This document shows, in pieces, positions 1-11,449 of a stretch of DNA of 64,000 nucleotides (position 1 is its first letter; the number at the start of each line of letters is the position of its first letter). Under the pieces are notes generated by a model. It worked only from the letters and a program-made list of their open reading frames with translations, had not been told where the DNA came from and ran no database searches. The DNA comes from Paragonimus westermani (Eukaryota > Platyhelminthes > Trematoda > Plagiorchiida > Troglotrematidae), in assembly GCA_008508345.1 (NCBI GenBank), contig QNGE01003277.1:1-64000 (forward strand), given 5' to 3'. The translations under genes were made by a program, and so were the position numbers.

Positions 1-35
1 GCTGCAATCAAATGTGAGTGATGGTCAACTTGATA
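1..35 (+). mobile_element. 3' tail of a hammerhead SINE, cut by the window edge
   Basis: The first 35 bases match the tail of the hammerhead SINE copies at 50.4 and 62.1 kb, in the part after the ribozyme (GATCAAATGTGAGTGATGG and the following TCAACTTGA). The tRNA-like head and ribozyme would lie upstream of the window. The match fades after about base 35. Confidence 0.75.
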
Positions 36-2331
36 ACGGTAAACACTCGTGTACTTATTACCGTCTTATGTAACTGGTATAAAACTAAGTGAATTCCCTT
101 AGTTCAACTTGATTGTGATGTCCAAATCATGGACTAATCAGTTAGACTTGGCAGAACATTGCCCAGTCTTCGTTCAACACGATCGGGTAACATGTGAGCT
201 ACACACGGGTGGACGTAACTGAACATCCATGTAAGATGACCTGACGTGCCTATTGTAAGGATCGTGAAGTGTTCAACATGGACACCTCAAGATAACATAG
301 ATCGAATTTCCGACCACCTGTTATGGTTGCAAAGGAATCAGATTGAACAGCCTCACCATCACAAGGTCACACTGAGCTGAGCCAACCAAAATGAAAGCCG
401 AGATTTCAGAAGCAACTGTATTTCTTGGTTTCACTGTTGTTTCTCGCCTATAAAATAAGCGGTGGAAATCCGAAGTGGAAATCAAGAGTGCCATCTGTTG
501 CTTTCGTTTTGGAAAGTAGCAAATTTTCAAAAATAGCTAGGTCGTACAAAACTGACGACTTTTGCACACCCGAATTGATTGTGACAATAGAGTTGAGCAG
601 TGTGTTCTAAAGTGAACAGACCCTAACTAACGATAAGCTTTGTCCAAACATTACTTCATCCACTTTTAGTGGTAGACTCTGTGCTCGTTGGTTGTCTGCT
701 AGTCAGTGAAAGTGTACTAGTAGGAAATCACGGGGCAGGCTGAGATCTTGTTTCTGCACAGCTGTTTGAAGTATACAGAGAACTGACATAACGCTGTCAG
801 CGTTCCTTGATCTGTGTTCCACTTAACCCGTTTGACTCCCAGTGTCCCATCCTCAGTAGCACTGCACAAGAGCAATCCTACTAATGGATACTCACAATAG
901 GACTGTGTGATTATTTTCATATGAGAGCTTACTATGTGATTGCACATTGTGAAAAATGCCTAACTGTATATTCATCATTACAATGACTTCAAAGAATCTG
1001 TCATTTTTGTTTTCAATGGTCTGAGTGTAAAATTCCTAAACAGACAGATAGTTTGTTTAGCTTCCTCAGTTATTTTTCGTGTCCATTGACCTCAAGCATG
1101 TAATCACCCATTTGATAGGCGACACAGTTACGTGGCAGATAGGCACCCGGTGGCAGTTAATAATGTTGAATGGTGAGAGTCTGTGTGATCGTTGATCTAG
1201 CGGACTTCAACTGTCTTGACCTTCATGCACCCTTTATAACATCGTCGTAGTTTGCGTCAACAATGATGAGCTGACCTCGTCGTACACACAGAATCCAAAG
1301 CAGTGGATCCAAGATGGACAGCTGGGAAGCGTGGCCATTTGTTGGAGGCCAGTCTGGTAAGTGTCTGTTCATCACTATTTTGACTCTACGCCTAGGCTGA
1401 ACGAACTGCGAGATGCTTATCACGGAGTTATCATTCGGATAGCTTGAACACCACACAACTAATTCTGATCGCAAGCATAGAGTTGAGGTTTGGGTGATGT
1501 ATGGTGTAAGTACGATGTGCTAGTTCAACACACACACAATGGCCACCGTCCAAAGCCCGGTGGGATTAGGATGTATATTGCTGATCACCTTTAACCAAAA
1601 CGAAACTCCAGTTTCGTGATTATTCTCAAGGTCGAACAGTTAGTAGACTGTTAGAGTGTAATATCTACCGTAAGATGTGAGTGAGTTTTGATGTAGTGGT
1701 TTGGTAATGAACGTTTACGACATCAATGGAAGTGGATGGAACTCCGTGTCGTTTGCAGGGCAATCACTGGAATAGTGTTATCTTCAGTGGTGACCAAAAG
1801 TTCAATTTGGAAGGGCTTGTCACTGAATTGTCACGTGTAGGTTGTCGACACCAATTCTACGGTCTGGGACACCCAAGTGTTGAACGCCGTTTTGACCTAT
1901 TTTGGCGATGGCAACTCCACGCCATAGATTGCTCGGTAGTAAGCCACTATCCTAACTCTGTTGAAACAAGTTTCAGGCCAAGCCCATTAAAGCTACCTCT
2001 GAATAGATCAGTGACTTGCATATCATGAATCCTGCTAATGAGTTGAGGTGTTCCACAGATGTTCAGTCAGTGTTCACGAATGTTGCGCTATACGAGAAAA
2101 CTGAGTATATTTGTGAATCCGTTGAAACGAGTCACATTATTGTGCCTTTGATACAAACCTCAGTGTTATTAACTGAAAACGTCAGCTTTCCTCTGCTTTG
2201 TCGGTGCTACCACCGAGTAGATGGGATAGCCATCGTTAGTCTACTAGGGTCCATCTCAACATGAGTAGTGTGGCAGATTTATGAATCTGTCGCAGTACTC
2301 ACTAGTGATACAATTTCTATGCTCAGCAGTG
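36..2331. other. unassigned stretch
   Basis: No repeat family or protein motif was recognised. An open frame of 100 codons at 1726-2028 (+) has no recognisable domain, and its length is unremarkable for this base composition. Confidence 0.4.
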
Positions 2332-2394
2332 GCGTTGGTGAATTCCAGCGTGAACTGTTTGAGAAATGCTGCCGGAGCAGTCGATCCCCTGAAT
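2332..2394 (+). mobile_element. SINE-2 body fragment
   Basis: About 62 bases match 41119-41182 inside the SINE-2 pair at 41.1 kb with two or three differences, including GAACTGTTTGAGAAAT and GGAGCAGTCGATCCCCTGAA. The match stops at the ambiguous base 2395. No tRNA-like promoter boxes are attached here, so this is a fragment or an independent small repeat unit. Confidence 0.75.
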
Positions 2395-2395
2395 N
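2395..2395. other. single ambiguous base (N)
   Basis: This is the only N in the window. It lies exactly where similarity to the 41.1 kb repeat ends, so it may mark an assembly join or a collapsed repeat. Confidence 0.95.
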
Positions 2396-3477
2396 TGTTG
2401 TTGTTGAGTTTTAATCATTTTGATCTAGCATATCAATCGCACGTTCTCCCCTGGTTTGTCCATGTCCGTTCTACTATACCTTCGTCAGTTTCACAACACA
2501 GTGACAAACTGACGGTTTGCACAGTGTTTGCGGACGGCAAATTTACCACTTTCTTGTATTCACTTCCAAGAAATATAATAAACTAATCGATATGGTACCC
2601 CCTGACACTGGGCGAAGCAAATGACGAAGAGCGAATAATGAAAGAAAGGACCAGCATAGTAATTCATTGGAAGGAACTTTGATAAGAGACAAAATGCTTT
2701 GCAAAGGTTCATTCAAATCAACAGGTGGATTACGATTTGTCTTGAATATGATAAACCGCGCAATAAAACAGCTTCTGTGACACATGCATCAGTGATTACC
2801 ACGGAACTTGAAGACATAACTGCTAAGGTGTTTAGTATCAGCTGGAAAATCTGTTTGCTTCCTACGTCCCACATCTTCCATTCGAAGTATTGCAAAATTC
2901 ATAAGCTCGTCCTAGTGCCTGAAATCGGTGGGGACATCGGTTGGTCTCTCTGTTCAAGACACATAAATAACCTGATGACGTCAACGATGAACCGCTCAGT
3001 TTGTCGTAGTTTTTACTTAGTGACTAAATTCAGGGTTCAACACCCATCTCATGTAAACATGACCATTTCTGCTGACTCTCAGACCATCACGCATTGAACG
3101 TGCAATTCATCTTATCCGGTAAGTACAACAAAGCACATCCTTACGAACACACCACGATTACAGAACTTGTTACCTGGGATTAACTAAACGATCAAAGTTG
3201 GTAGTTGGTAGGTGATGTATTCTAATGAGAAGAACAACTTTTAGCGGATTGTGTGTAAAACGGACTGTTGTTTACTCAGAGTTGTTCATTTCTACCAGGT
3301 GCTGCATCGTTGTTATTAACACTCTCAATATCCTCGTTACTTTACTTGTACGTCAGTACGCTACTTGATACCAATCCCCAATCCCCAAGCTATTGTTTCG
3401 AAGAGTTGGACCACACCTCGTGTATTCTTGAACGTTTGACGATCAAGATAAGTTGTCTCATTCTTTGCTGAATCCGT
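2396..3477. other. unassigned stretch
   Basis: Nothing recognised. The open frames here (up to 132 codons, 2699-3097) show no motif that I know. Confidence 0.4.
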
Positions 3478-3795
3478 TCATCTCATGAGGCAGTCCTTGG
3501 CGAGAGAACGTCTCTTATTGTAGCTAGTAAAACCAACCGTGAGGATGCGAATTATTTGCTGATGGACACGTTGTTGATTGTGCCTATTTTGTCCCCCTAA
3601 GTTTGCACTTTCTTTCGCCATAGATGACCCCTTCTCCGACAGTTTCGTAAGCATATCCTTTATGGCATTAATTTTCCGTTTGCCACGGTCTGCTTCCACC
3701 GCTTCACGCAGCACAGTACTAGTGACACCAAAATTCACACCGCAGTTGTTTACACCGGGCAGTTCAGAGCTCGTTTTCTTTAGAGTAAAGAGTCA
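3478..3795 (-). CDS. possible terminal exon, unknown protein
   Basis: The minus strand is open for about 105 codons ending in a stop at 3478. The reading is rich in Lys, Arg and Ala and looks helical in the middle (EAVEADRGKRKINAIKDMLT). No ATG begins it, so it would have to be an internal or last exon with an acceptor upstream near 3790, where only a weak TTTACTCTAAAG is seen. I do not recognise the family. A chance open frame is the main alternative, because frames of this length are expected several times in the window. Confidence 0.22.
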
Positions 3796-3799
3796 GTAA

Positions 3800-4924
3800 C
3801 CAGCTGACCGTGTAAAGTGCGGTTGTGGTTTAACCCTCTCATTTGGCATCTGTGAACCGACCACCACAAACATGTCTGTTGCTCTACTCAAGACGCCTCG
3901 GTTCACTGCCTGTTGTTCCCGGCTGAACTCGTCTGAGACAACGAACGTTTAATGTATATCTCCATACTATTGCACCAGCACAAACGTTTTTGTCACACAT
4001 AGCATAAGTACATGCCTGTGATGGATACATCTGCGTGAATCACTATACACATGAACTGAACCGATGCAGTTCGAATTGCCGAATTGCATTTAGTCTGTTT
4101 AAGTGTATCATGTAATTATGTACCACCAAGTGTAATTTAGTACTACAGTTGGTTGCGTCGGACTAGTTAGCGCTGACCGCCAGCCCACCGACACCGTTGT
4201 CTGAATATGACACCAGAGACGGTGGCTTTTCGCGATCATTAATGTCAGCATTAAGAAGATTGTCGACTTCCCCCCAACGATCTCTTTTGCACCCAAACAT
4301 GCATTTGTCTTCACCAGACTGAACGAGCTGTCCAAGACACAACAAAACCGCCCATGGTTCAAGGTAAAGGGAAATGTGTGCTGTGCTGAAAACTCATGAA
4401 TGATGGATATCATTTTGGTTGGAGGAAGGTTTGCACAGAGTGATTTCGCATCACAAGATTTTGAAAACGATGTGTATATGTGTGTGGGTGTGTGACTCAC
4501 AACAGCATGCAGACCAACTCTGTTTACAACTCACTAGTCTGCATTCGAACCTTCTATTCACTAAGGAGGTTCAAGAGAATAACAACCTTCCTCTCTTAGG
4601 TATGGAAATGTCTGGGAATGATGCAAGGGTTCATTAAGAGAAGGGTGCATAGGTAGCCCACTGGGGGGGGGCAGCATATTCGTTTCGAAGTTTCTTCACC
4701 AAAATCCTTCAAGTGTGGTCTTGCTCAAACCCTGTTCAGTAGGATTCAGAGTTGTTCACCTGAAACAATCAAGGAAGAACCAACTTTCACCCGCCAAACA
4801 CTGGTGCACGGTGGCTACCCCGCGCGCTTTATTATGCAGTACACCGAAGAAAGGCCGAGACGGTCACTGTCACTGTCCCGCAAACCTGTGTATATAACAC
4901 TGTAACACAAGAGTGAAGATATAA
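3800..4924. other. unassigned stretch with a G9 tract
   Basis: It contains a run of nine G at 4663-4671. The open frame at 4108-4500 (-) has no recognisable motif. Nothing else was identified. Confidence 0.4.
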
Positions 4925-5275
4925 CCAACTTCATCCAGCGTAGATTAAAATGTCCTCAGACCTGCGTGTGGCGCGACAGCATTAGAACTGATCAGCCCAA
5001 CCTCCTCACCGAGGCAAGACCCAAGAGACTCACACACCACATCTAGCATTATTTATGAATTCACTCGTATTTGTGAATTTAATTACATCGGCCTAACGGT
5101 GAGAATGTTTCTCGAAACACACTATCAAATGGCTGGTGAGCAACAAAGTCGGCGCTGAGGAATCTTCTGTCACACGGCATTTGGAGGAAACGGGACATAA
5201 AAATCAACTGGGGAAGGATTTCATTAATAAGCACATTTTAACCGTTGAGATACACTGTTAAGGATTTGTGGTCAT
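4925..5275 (+). pseudogene. PLE GIY-YIG endonuclease relic
   Basis: Translation from about 5045 gives IIYEFTRICEFNYIGLTVRM, which keeps the pattern of a PLE GIY-YIG domain: an aromatic pair after the first strand, two Cys-like positions and the YIG triplet. After an in-frame stop, a change of frame gives SSVTRHLEETGHK, the conserved 'xVTxHLxxTGH' block seen in PLE endonucleases and in the relic at 28.2-28.5 kb. At least one stop and one frameshift separate the two blocks, so it is dead. In PLEs this domain follows the reverse transcriptase and nicks DNA for target-primed insertion. No RT part is seen upstream. Confidence 0.7.
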
Positions 5276-8200
5276 GCGTGTGTATTATTCGCTACGTAGT
5301 TGTTATTAATATGTGAATGATTTGATTATAAAATTTACAAAAGTATAGTTCTTTCTCTGGTCTTTGGTTTACTTCTAGGCTACCTATTAGCTTCCGGTTA
5401 TTTCCGCGTGCCTGATCGGGGAATCAATATATTGTCTGCATAATCAGTTCCTTATTGGTCTAGTTTAAAATTTAAACTTATTTTTTAAACTCGTAAAGAC
5501 CCACTGGAACTAGTCTTTTTGTGCTGTTACTGTCGCAGACAAGGCCTCATTCCTAATCTACACGTATTTGAGTTAATGTGTGGTCATTACTTATATTCCA
5601 CATACCGTCAATTACGAGATCGGTCGAAATGTCTCTGCGAAACACAACATACGTGATCTTAAATGTGTAGTTCGTAATTCTGAATAAGTTTGACGGACAC
5701 CAAAAGGTGTTGTGAGCCCTCGTTTTAGACTGAACCATAGAATTTTATCCGGCTTTGTATGTGACGTTTCCGAGTAAGTTTGAAAACCTCCGAAAACTTA
5801 TTATGCGAGCTGACCCGTTGCCCGTGGATCTGAGGACAAATTTGCGGTCATGTGGATAAACTACTTTGGTTTTGTTATGATCAGTAGCATGTTGTGTGAG
5901 GCTATTGCACAAAAGTGTCTCTGTCCTAATAAAACTGTTCAAGCTTAAGACAATCTTTTTTGTGAAAACATGTCGGTCTGATCTGACCAGTTTTTAGTAC
6001 TCATTGATCAACGTTTTGCGTTGCTTTTCTGATCGGACGAAAGGTGGCATCGTCTTTTTTTTCTCTGTTCTTGATATCTTTTGTGTAAAGTTGCGTTCCC
6101 GTAGGATATGCAACGAGGTGTAAACGTTCCATTTGAGAACGAATTTCTGTAGTACAGTATCCTTTGTCACTATGACTGTGACGACCCTGTCCCCGTTTGA
6201 TTAGACCTACCACTGAACCGAACCGTTTGGGTAGGTTAAGTCAAGGCGGGGGTCCGAAGTTTCAGTTGACGACTGGTCCGCGGATTTCCGTTGAAGTGTT
6301 AGATATATTAACACTCTGAATCGTGGGTTAGCATCACGTAACAGCATGTGGAGCTGAAACCTATGGAAGTGAGCATACACTGACTGTCTCGGACCAGCAG
6401 GTCATCGAAACGCCCAAAACAAATTGTGTACAAAAAGGCGGTGTACACGTTGGGAGGAAGTTAGTTGAATACGTTACAGATTTTTCAAACGTATAAAACA
6501 CTGATCGATGAGTGTTTATCACATAACTCCTTGTCGTTTCAAGAATGCGGTCAAAGATGACTTACCGCTTCTTCCCCTTTGCATTTCTGTCTGTGTATTG
6601 TATAGTGGAATTTTGTTTGGTTTACTGGTCACAGTTTGAATCGGTTTGCCTTCTGTTTTGAAGAAACTACAATGGTAGCCTCTGTTCTATTTAAACCCGT
6701 TTGTGACCGCTAATATGCATTCAGTTCCAAACTACCTTCCATACTTTGCTGTCATTGCCCTTCAGTCAACTAGCCTTCTGACTCGTCACGGGAGGATCTC
6801 CACTCAGTCTTTCGGATTTATGATGGATAACTAGAGCGTCATTGAATTCACAAACGGTGCTACATAGACTGCCCGCAGTGGCAGGATTGTCGCCATCCAT
6901 TTGCCCCACTCACTGCAAAAGATCAACGGAGAAACGAATAACGCCAACCAAACCCGTTTGGAAGTGCACCTCCCAACTTTTCGTCAACTCGGAGTGTTTC
7001 TGTCAGCAAGCATTTGCACATTTCTGTGTGCTATGGGGATGCTGTTACACCTTGTGTGGAATGCTCCAAATAATTTACTTTTTGTGAATGATTCATTTAT
7101 TGCATCCACCATTATGTGTTTGTTATTTTAGGTTCACAGACAAGCAGGTTAGATTAAAAGCCATAGTAGCCAAACAGTTATGTGATCCAAGCTATTTGCT
7201 GGTCAGATATTGGGCAGTTGCTGGGTGGTTAATAAATTGAGTGGGGGGGGGAGAACGTGTAAAGGAAGAAATTCAAATGACAGAGGAAACCTTGACACAA
7301 AAATGCGTCAACGCACCACGATGATACAATGCTACGACCACCAAATATGTGCATGCAGCAGAACTAGAACAGGCAGTCAAACTGGCAGACATACACATTC
7401 GTTAATCTATGGAGGTGTGCTAGGGGAATAAGTAGAGAACCGCTGGGCTGGTTGATCCTCTTATATGTGCCGGTCAACAACGGTTTTCAAATCCTGAACC
7501 TAGTCATCCGTGGCCACTTAATTGGAGAGTGCATTCCGGAGTGTGAAGATATTAACTGACAGGAAGTTCTGAGTATACAGTAGCCTATTTAGTTGAAATT
7601 CAAGCGTAAGCGAATAACTCACTATAGTTCATCCGTAGATGGTGAGAGATGGTATGGTATGGAGTGGCCAGGCACATTCAGGACTTTGTAAATTAGCACG
7701 TTATTTTCCCAAATGTTTAAAATCCGTCAATAAACAACCCATTGCTACTGGCCTCGAGCCTCCATGATTCTATCAATAACTGGTCACCAGATGCCGCAGG
7801 TAAGAGCCAATTCATTCATAATTAGGGCTATAATTCAGTGTCTCTTTCCATTGACGGCGTGTACTGCAGTGATACGTTGCGAAAACTGCTCTGAGATGAA
7901 CTCATCTGCAGATTATTTCTAACAGATTTGGTGCGATTCATACGCTATCCAACCTGCATATTTTGTCGCAAGACGTAAGACGTTCATCACTACGATTCAT
8001 TAAGTTCTTTTCTGTTTCCGAACACATCGACTTTGTTTTCGCTTATATGATCGTCCACGTTATGTTACTAAAAATTTTGAAAGATGTGCTTAATGGCTGT
8101 GGATAACAAGTAGTTATCTGTGAACCACTGACTGACAGGTTATAGGCTACTTTGATGAAACTTATGGATAACGCTGGAGAATGAATATGAGTGGCTAGGT

Positions 8201-9210
8201 GCTGTTTAGGAACATGCAACCATCATTCGCGTTCTTGTAGTTGTACTGGTTACAGTTGTTAGTCGCCAGCCTGGCTGGGCGCGGTTCTCTCAACTTGGTT
8301 AAATAAACATGAACTTTTCTTAGCAGATTTATTTACCGATCTCTGAAGTGGCATCAGAATGATCACTAAAATCTATTAGGCTTCACTATCCCACCTGCAG
8401 TTGAGTACGCCAGACCGATTTTTTCGATCAACCTTGTAGCCAACATAATATCACGGTTGTTTTCAATGTTGACACTATATGGTGTTTGTTACATATTGAC
8501 ATATGATGTCACGTGACCTAGTTACTGTCAGCTCTATCAAACTGGACTGAAGAATTCGTGTGATCATGTTCGGTTACTTTTGAGATACGGACAGCTAGAC
8601 CGTGAAAACAGTGGTTACCGTTGAACATGACTCTCGAGTTCTTACCAAATCTTATTGTGGCATGTTCCACTTGTGTTCGGAATAAACTGTCAGATTTGTG
8701 CAAACCAAAGGACGTGTTGATGCACTTGTTATTATAAGTGGACTGTTCCGCGTCACATGGTTTCTCAAGATTATGTGAAAAACACCCAATCAAACGAAAG
8801 CAGGGTGCATATGCATGGTAAATATTTTTGATCACTGAGCTCAACCTACTGGATTGAGAATGAGCTTCACTGTACCTTTTCAGGAATGTGAAAATTGCTA
8901 CCGTGAGATGTTCCTTTACGTCGACAGCATTGACACGTTTATACACAGGTCTTCCCAACATTCAAACCATTCAATCAGACCTACCTACTATCAATAACTA
9001 CAATATATAATCAAGTCTTTCGCATTTATTGAAACTTCCTAGCTAAAGCCAATGTAAACGAAGTACTGACTCGAGGTCTGTTCCCGTTAAAGCTCACCAG
9101 TATTTCATTCACACGTCACGATCACCAATTAAAATCTGGTCTTATGAGGTAGTTGGTTTGGTTATTACGCCACTCACATCGCATCAGACACGATAGATAT
9201 CACACGTAAA
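5276..9210. other. unassigned stretch
   Basis: No repeat family, RNA gene or protein motif was recognised. It includes a G9 run at 7243-7251. The 147-codon open frame at 8518-8961 (-) carries no motif and is discussed under rejected items. Confidence 0.4.
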
Positions 9211-9214
9211 GGGG

Positions 9215-9330
9215 TTCTGGCGTACTCAGTTTGTTGATGATCATCTAGAGTTCAAACTTCAAGTGCCATAAGAATATGCACTAGTGACGAGCTCTAAGTA
9301 CTGATGAGTCCGTACGAATTGCCTACATCT
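9215..9330 (+). mobile_element. degenerate hammerhead SINE with two ribozyme-like cores
   Basis: The stretch aligns with the SINE from the tRNA-like head (GGCGTACTCAGTTT, then GAGTTCAAA for the B box) into the ribozyme (ATATGCACTAGTGACGAGCTC). The normal second half of the ribozyme is replaced by CTGATGAGTCCGTACGAA, which looks like a second hammerhead core. Stem II of that second core could have only two pairs and the GAAA box reads GAAT, so I expect neither core to be active. Confidence 0.55.
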
Positions 9331-9334
9331 ACTA

Positions 9335-11080
9335 ATCTGCATGTTTGATTTGTTTCATTCAAACTTCTGAAGAGAAATAACATTTATAACTATTGCGCTT
9401 GTCATAATTCATATTAGTTAGTTCGTTGTCAGACTTATCGTAACCGGCGATGAACGTTTCTCTTCAGCCCATCAAGCAACGTTGGACACTGTAGTTGATT
9501 CCCTTCACTGTTATTGACCACACAAGCGGTAGCACTCAGGCTGCACAACCCCGTGCTATTCACCCAAAATAAATTCATACCTCTCAGATGTAATAGTGAG
9601 TAAACCAATAGAAATCGTCAGCTTCATCAACGCGTGAAAATATTTTCGTCGCGTGTTTCATATAAACATGGCAGTTGCGTACACAAACAAGCATGCCACT
9701 ATCCAATAACAAACACCCAGATAATTCTCAAGCCTAATTTTCTGTATGACCCTATTCCAGTTGTAAGCAGAAATCAAGTGAATTTCATGAGTATATATTG
9801 AAACGTCATGAATGCTTTAAATATTTCAATAAAACTAATATGATACTGTATAAGGAATAACGATAAAAGTACACAAACGTTTATGGGAAAACAGGCCGAA
9901 CGGATATTGAGCGCATTCACTGCCGGTTGTTCTGAGTGCAAATACTGCTTGGTAAACGACACCAAAGGCTGCTGTTAGAATCGTTACGTTATCTCACATT
10001 AAACGCAGTGTTGTGGGGTGTAGTTTTCTACGGAATCGCTTGTAGGTGCTTATCAGTCTGTGAAATCAAGTCTAGTCAGTAGTATGCTTCATGTACCCTG
10101 AGAGATTTTAGAAGGAGACAGTTTTATCGTTGACAAAAACAACATAAGTTGAGCTGACCTAGAGACTAGTGACTAGTGTAAAACAAAATCCTGTCAACCA
10201 GGTAGCATTATCGATCTATATTTGGTGATCTAACGCCCGCAAATAAATTTAGATAAAGCGGCTCACGTCCAACGCATGGAAAGAAACAAGCGCTTTTTAA
10301 CGCCGTACAATCATGAAACAGTGTACTTCTGTGACAAAACCGTTTGTTTTGGTGGCAGACTACTAAAGGCGATCTAATGAGTAAAGCTGTAAACTTGGCC
10401 TGCTTCATTTCTCCATGTTCGCCAATTTCATTACGATTTTCTTTCTTGTAATGTGCTATATCACTACCGAAATTTGTCTTCAATAACTGTCACTTCACTT
10501 GAACCATCTGGTCAGTGTTGCTTATCATAGACTGTAATTAATCTTCAATTGTGCAAGCCCTGTTGATTAGCTTCCTTGTACCCGAAACTGACCTCAATAT
10601 TTTGTCTCAGTTATAACTATGGCGATGTCTAACACGACAAACCGATTGACGTCCTCGTCAGCAAATGATCTAAGACTGCCAGGAACCTTTGATGTGGTGA
10701 CCGACACGAACGGGTGAATGATGTAACATGATATTATGGGGTAGAGGTTGTGCGCACGTCTTAGTAAAGGGTCGTGATATCGAAAAGTCCACTCCTCTAG
10801 AGAATTATTAAATTAGACAAACCCCATTCTTTTGTCAAACAATGATTCTTTGTTGATTACCCAAAGACATACAGTACGCATATGCTATAATCGTAACCTG
10901 GTTGTAACTTCCAAACCCCACTAATTTATTCTGACCAGCTCTTGCTAGCGTGTGCATGTACATATTGTTTTTGATAAGCTGCGGATCAGACCACAATCAA
11001 ATGCCTACAATTCATTTATTTTCTTGTCTTTGGTAGACGGGATAAAGTTAATTTTGCACTTAGTATGACTGATTTGGTCA
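9335..11080. other. unassigned stretch
   Basis: Nothing recognised beyond short chance open frames. Confidence 0.4.
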
Positions 11081-11446
11081 TTACGTTTTCGGCTGGACTG
11101 AACACTGACTTGAGGTGAACCGATTTGACAAGAAAACTGGGATAAGATAACGAACGAAACAGTGGTCGATTTTCGTGGTGAGTGAAATTTCATTTCTGTA
11201 GAATCTGCTGGTTACTTTAACTATGATACAATCACCGATTCGTATGTCCGGTGATGGGGAAACTCCGTTAGTAGCTTCTGAACAGTTCAGGATTCGTTCT
11301 AAGCAAACGGGTTTTTCATTGGTTAGAGCAGTATCATATTTACTTCGGATTTCTGAGTTCGATTTAGATATAAACAGATCTAGCGGGTAGCTAATATTTT
11401 GCTCACCACTGAAAATCTTCAGTACTACTTCGGCTTCTTGTTGCAC
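11081..11446 (-). CDS. possible exon, unknown protein
   Basis: The minus strand is open for about 121 codons. A pyrimidine-rich stretch (GTTTCTTTCCTTATATATTG) lies just upstream and could belong to an acceptor ending GCAACAAG. The reading contains several Cys and N-glycosylation-type sites (NIS, NCS) and would suit an extracellular segment, but I recognise no domain. A donor may lie inside it (TTAAA|GTAACC). A chance open frame remains likely. Confidence 0.22.
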   Translation of the reverse strand: MQQEAEVVLKIFSGEQNISYPLDLFISKSNSEIRSKYDTALTNEKPVCLERILNCSEATNGVSPSPDIRIGDCIIVKVTSRFYRNEISLTTKIDHCFVRYLIPVFLSNRFTSSQCSVQPKT

Positions 11447-11449
11447 AAT

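Noticed and set aside
8518..8961. 147-codon open frame on the minus strand
   Set aside because: It has no motif, no splice context and no recognisable composition. A frame this long is expected about once by chance in the window.
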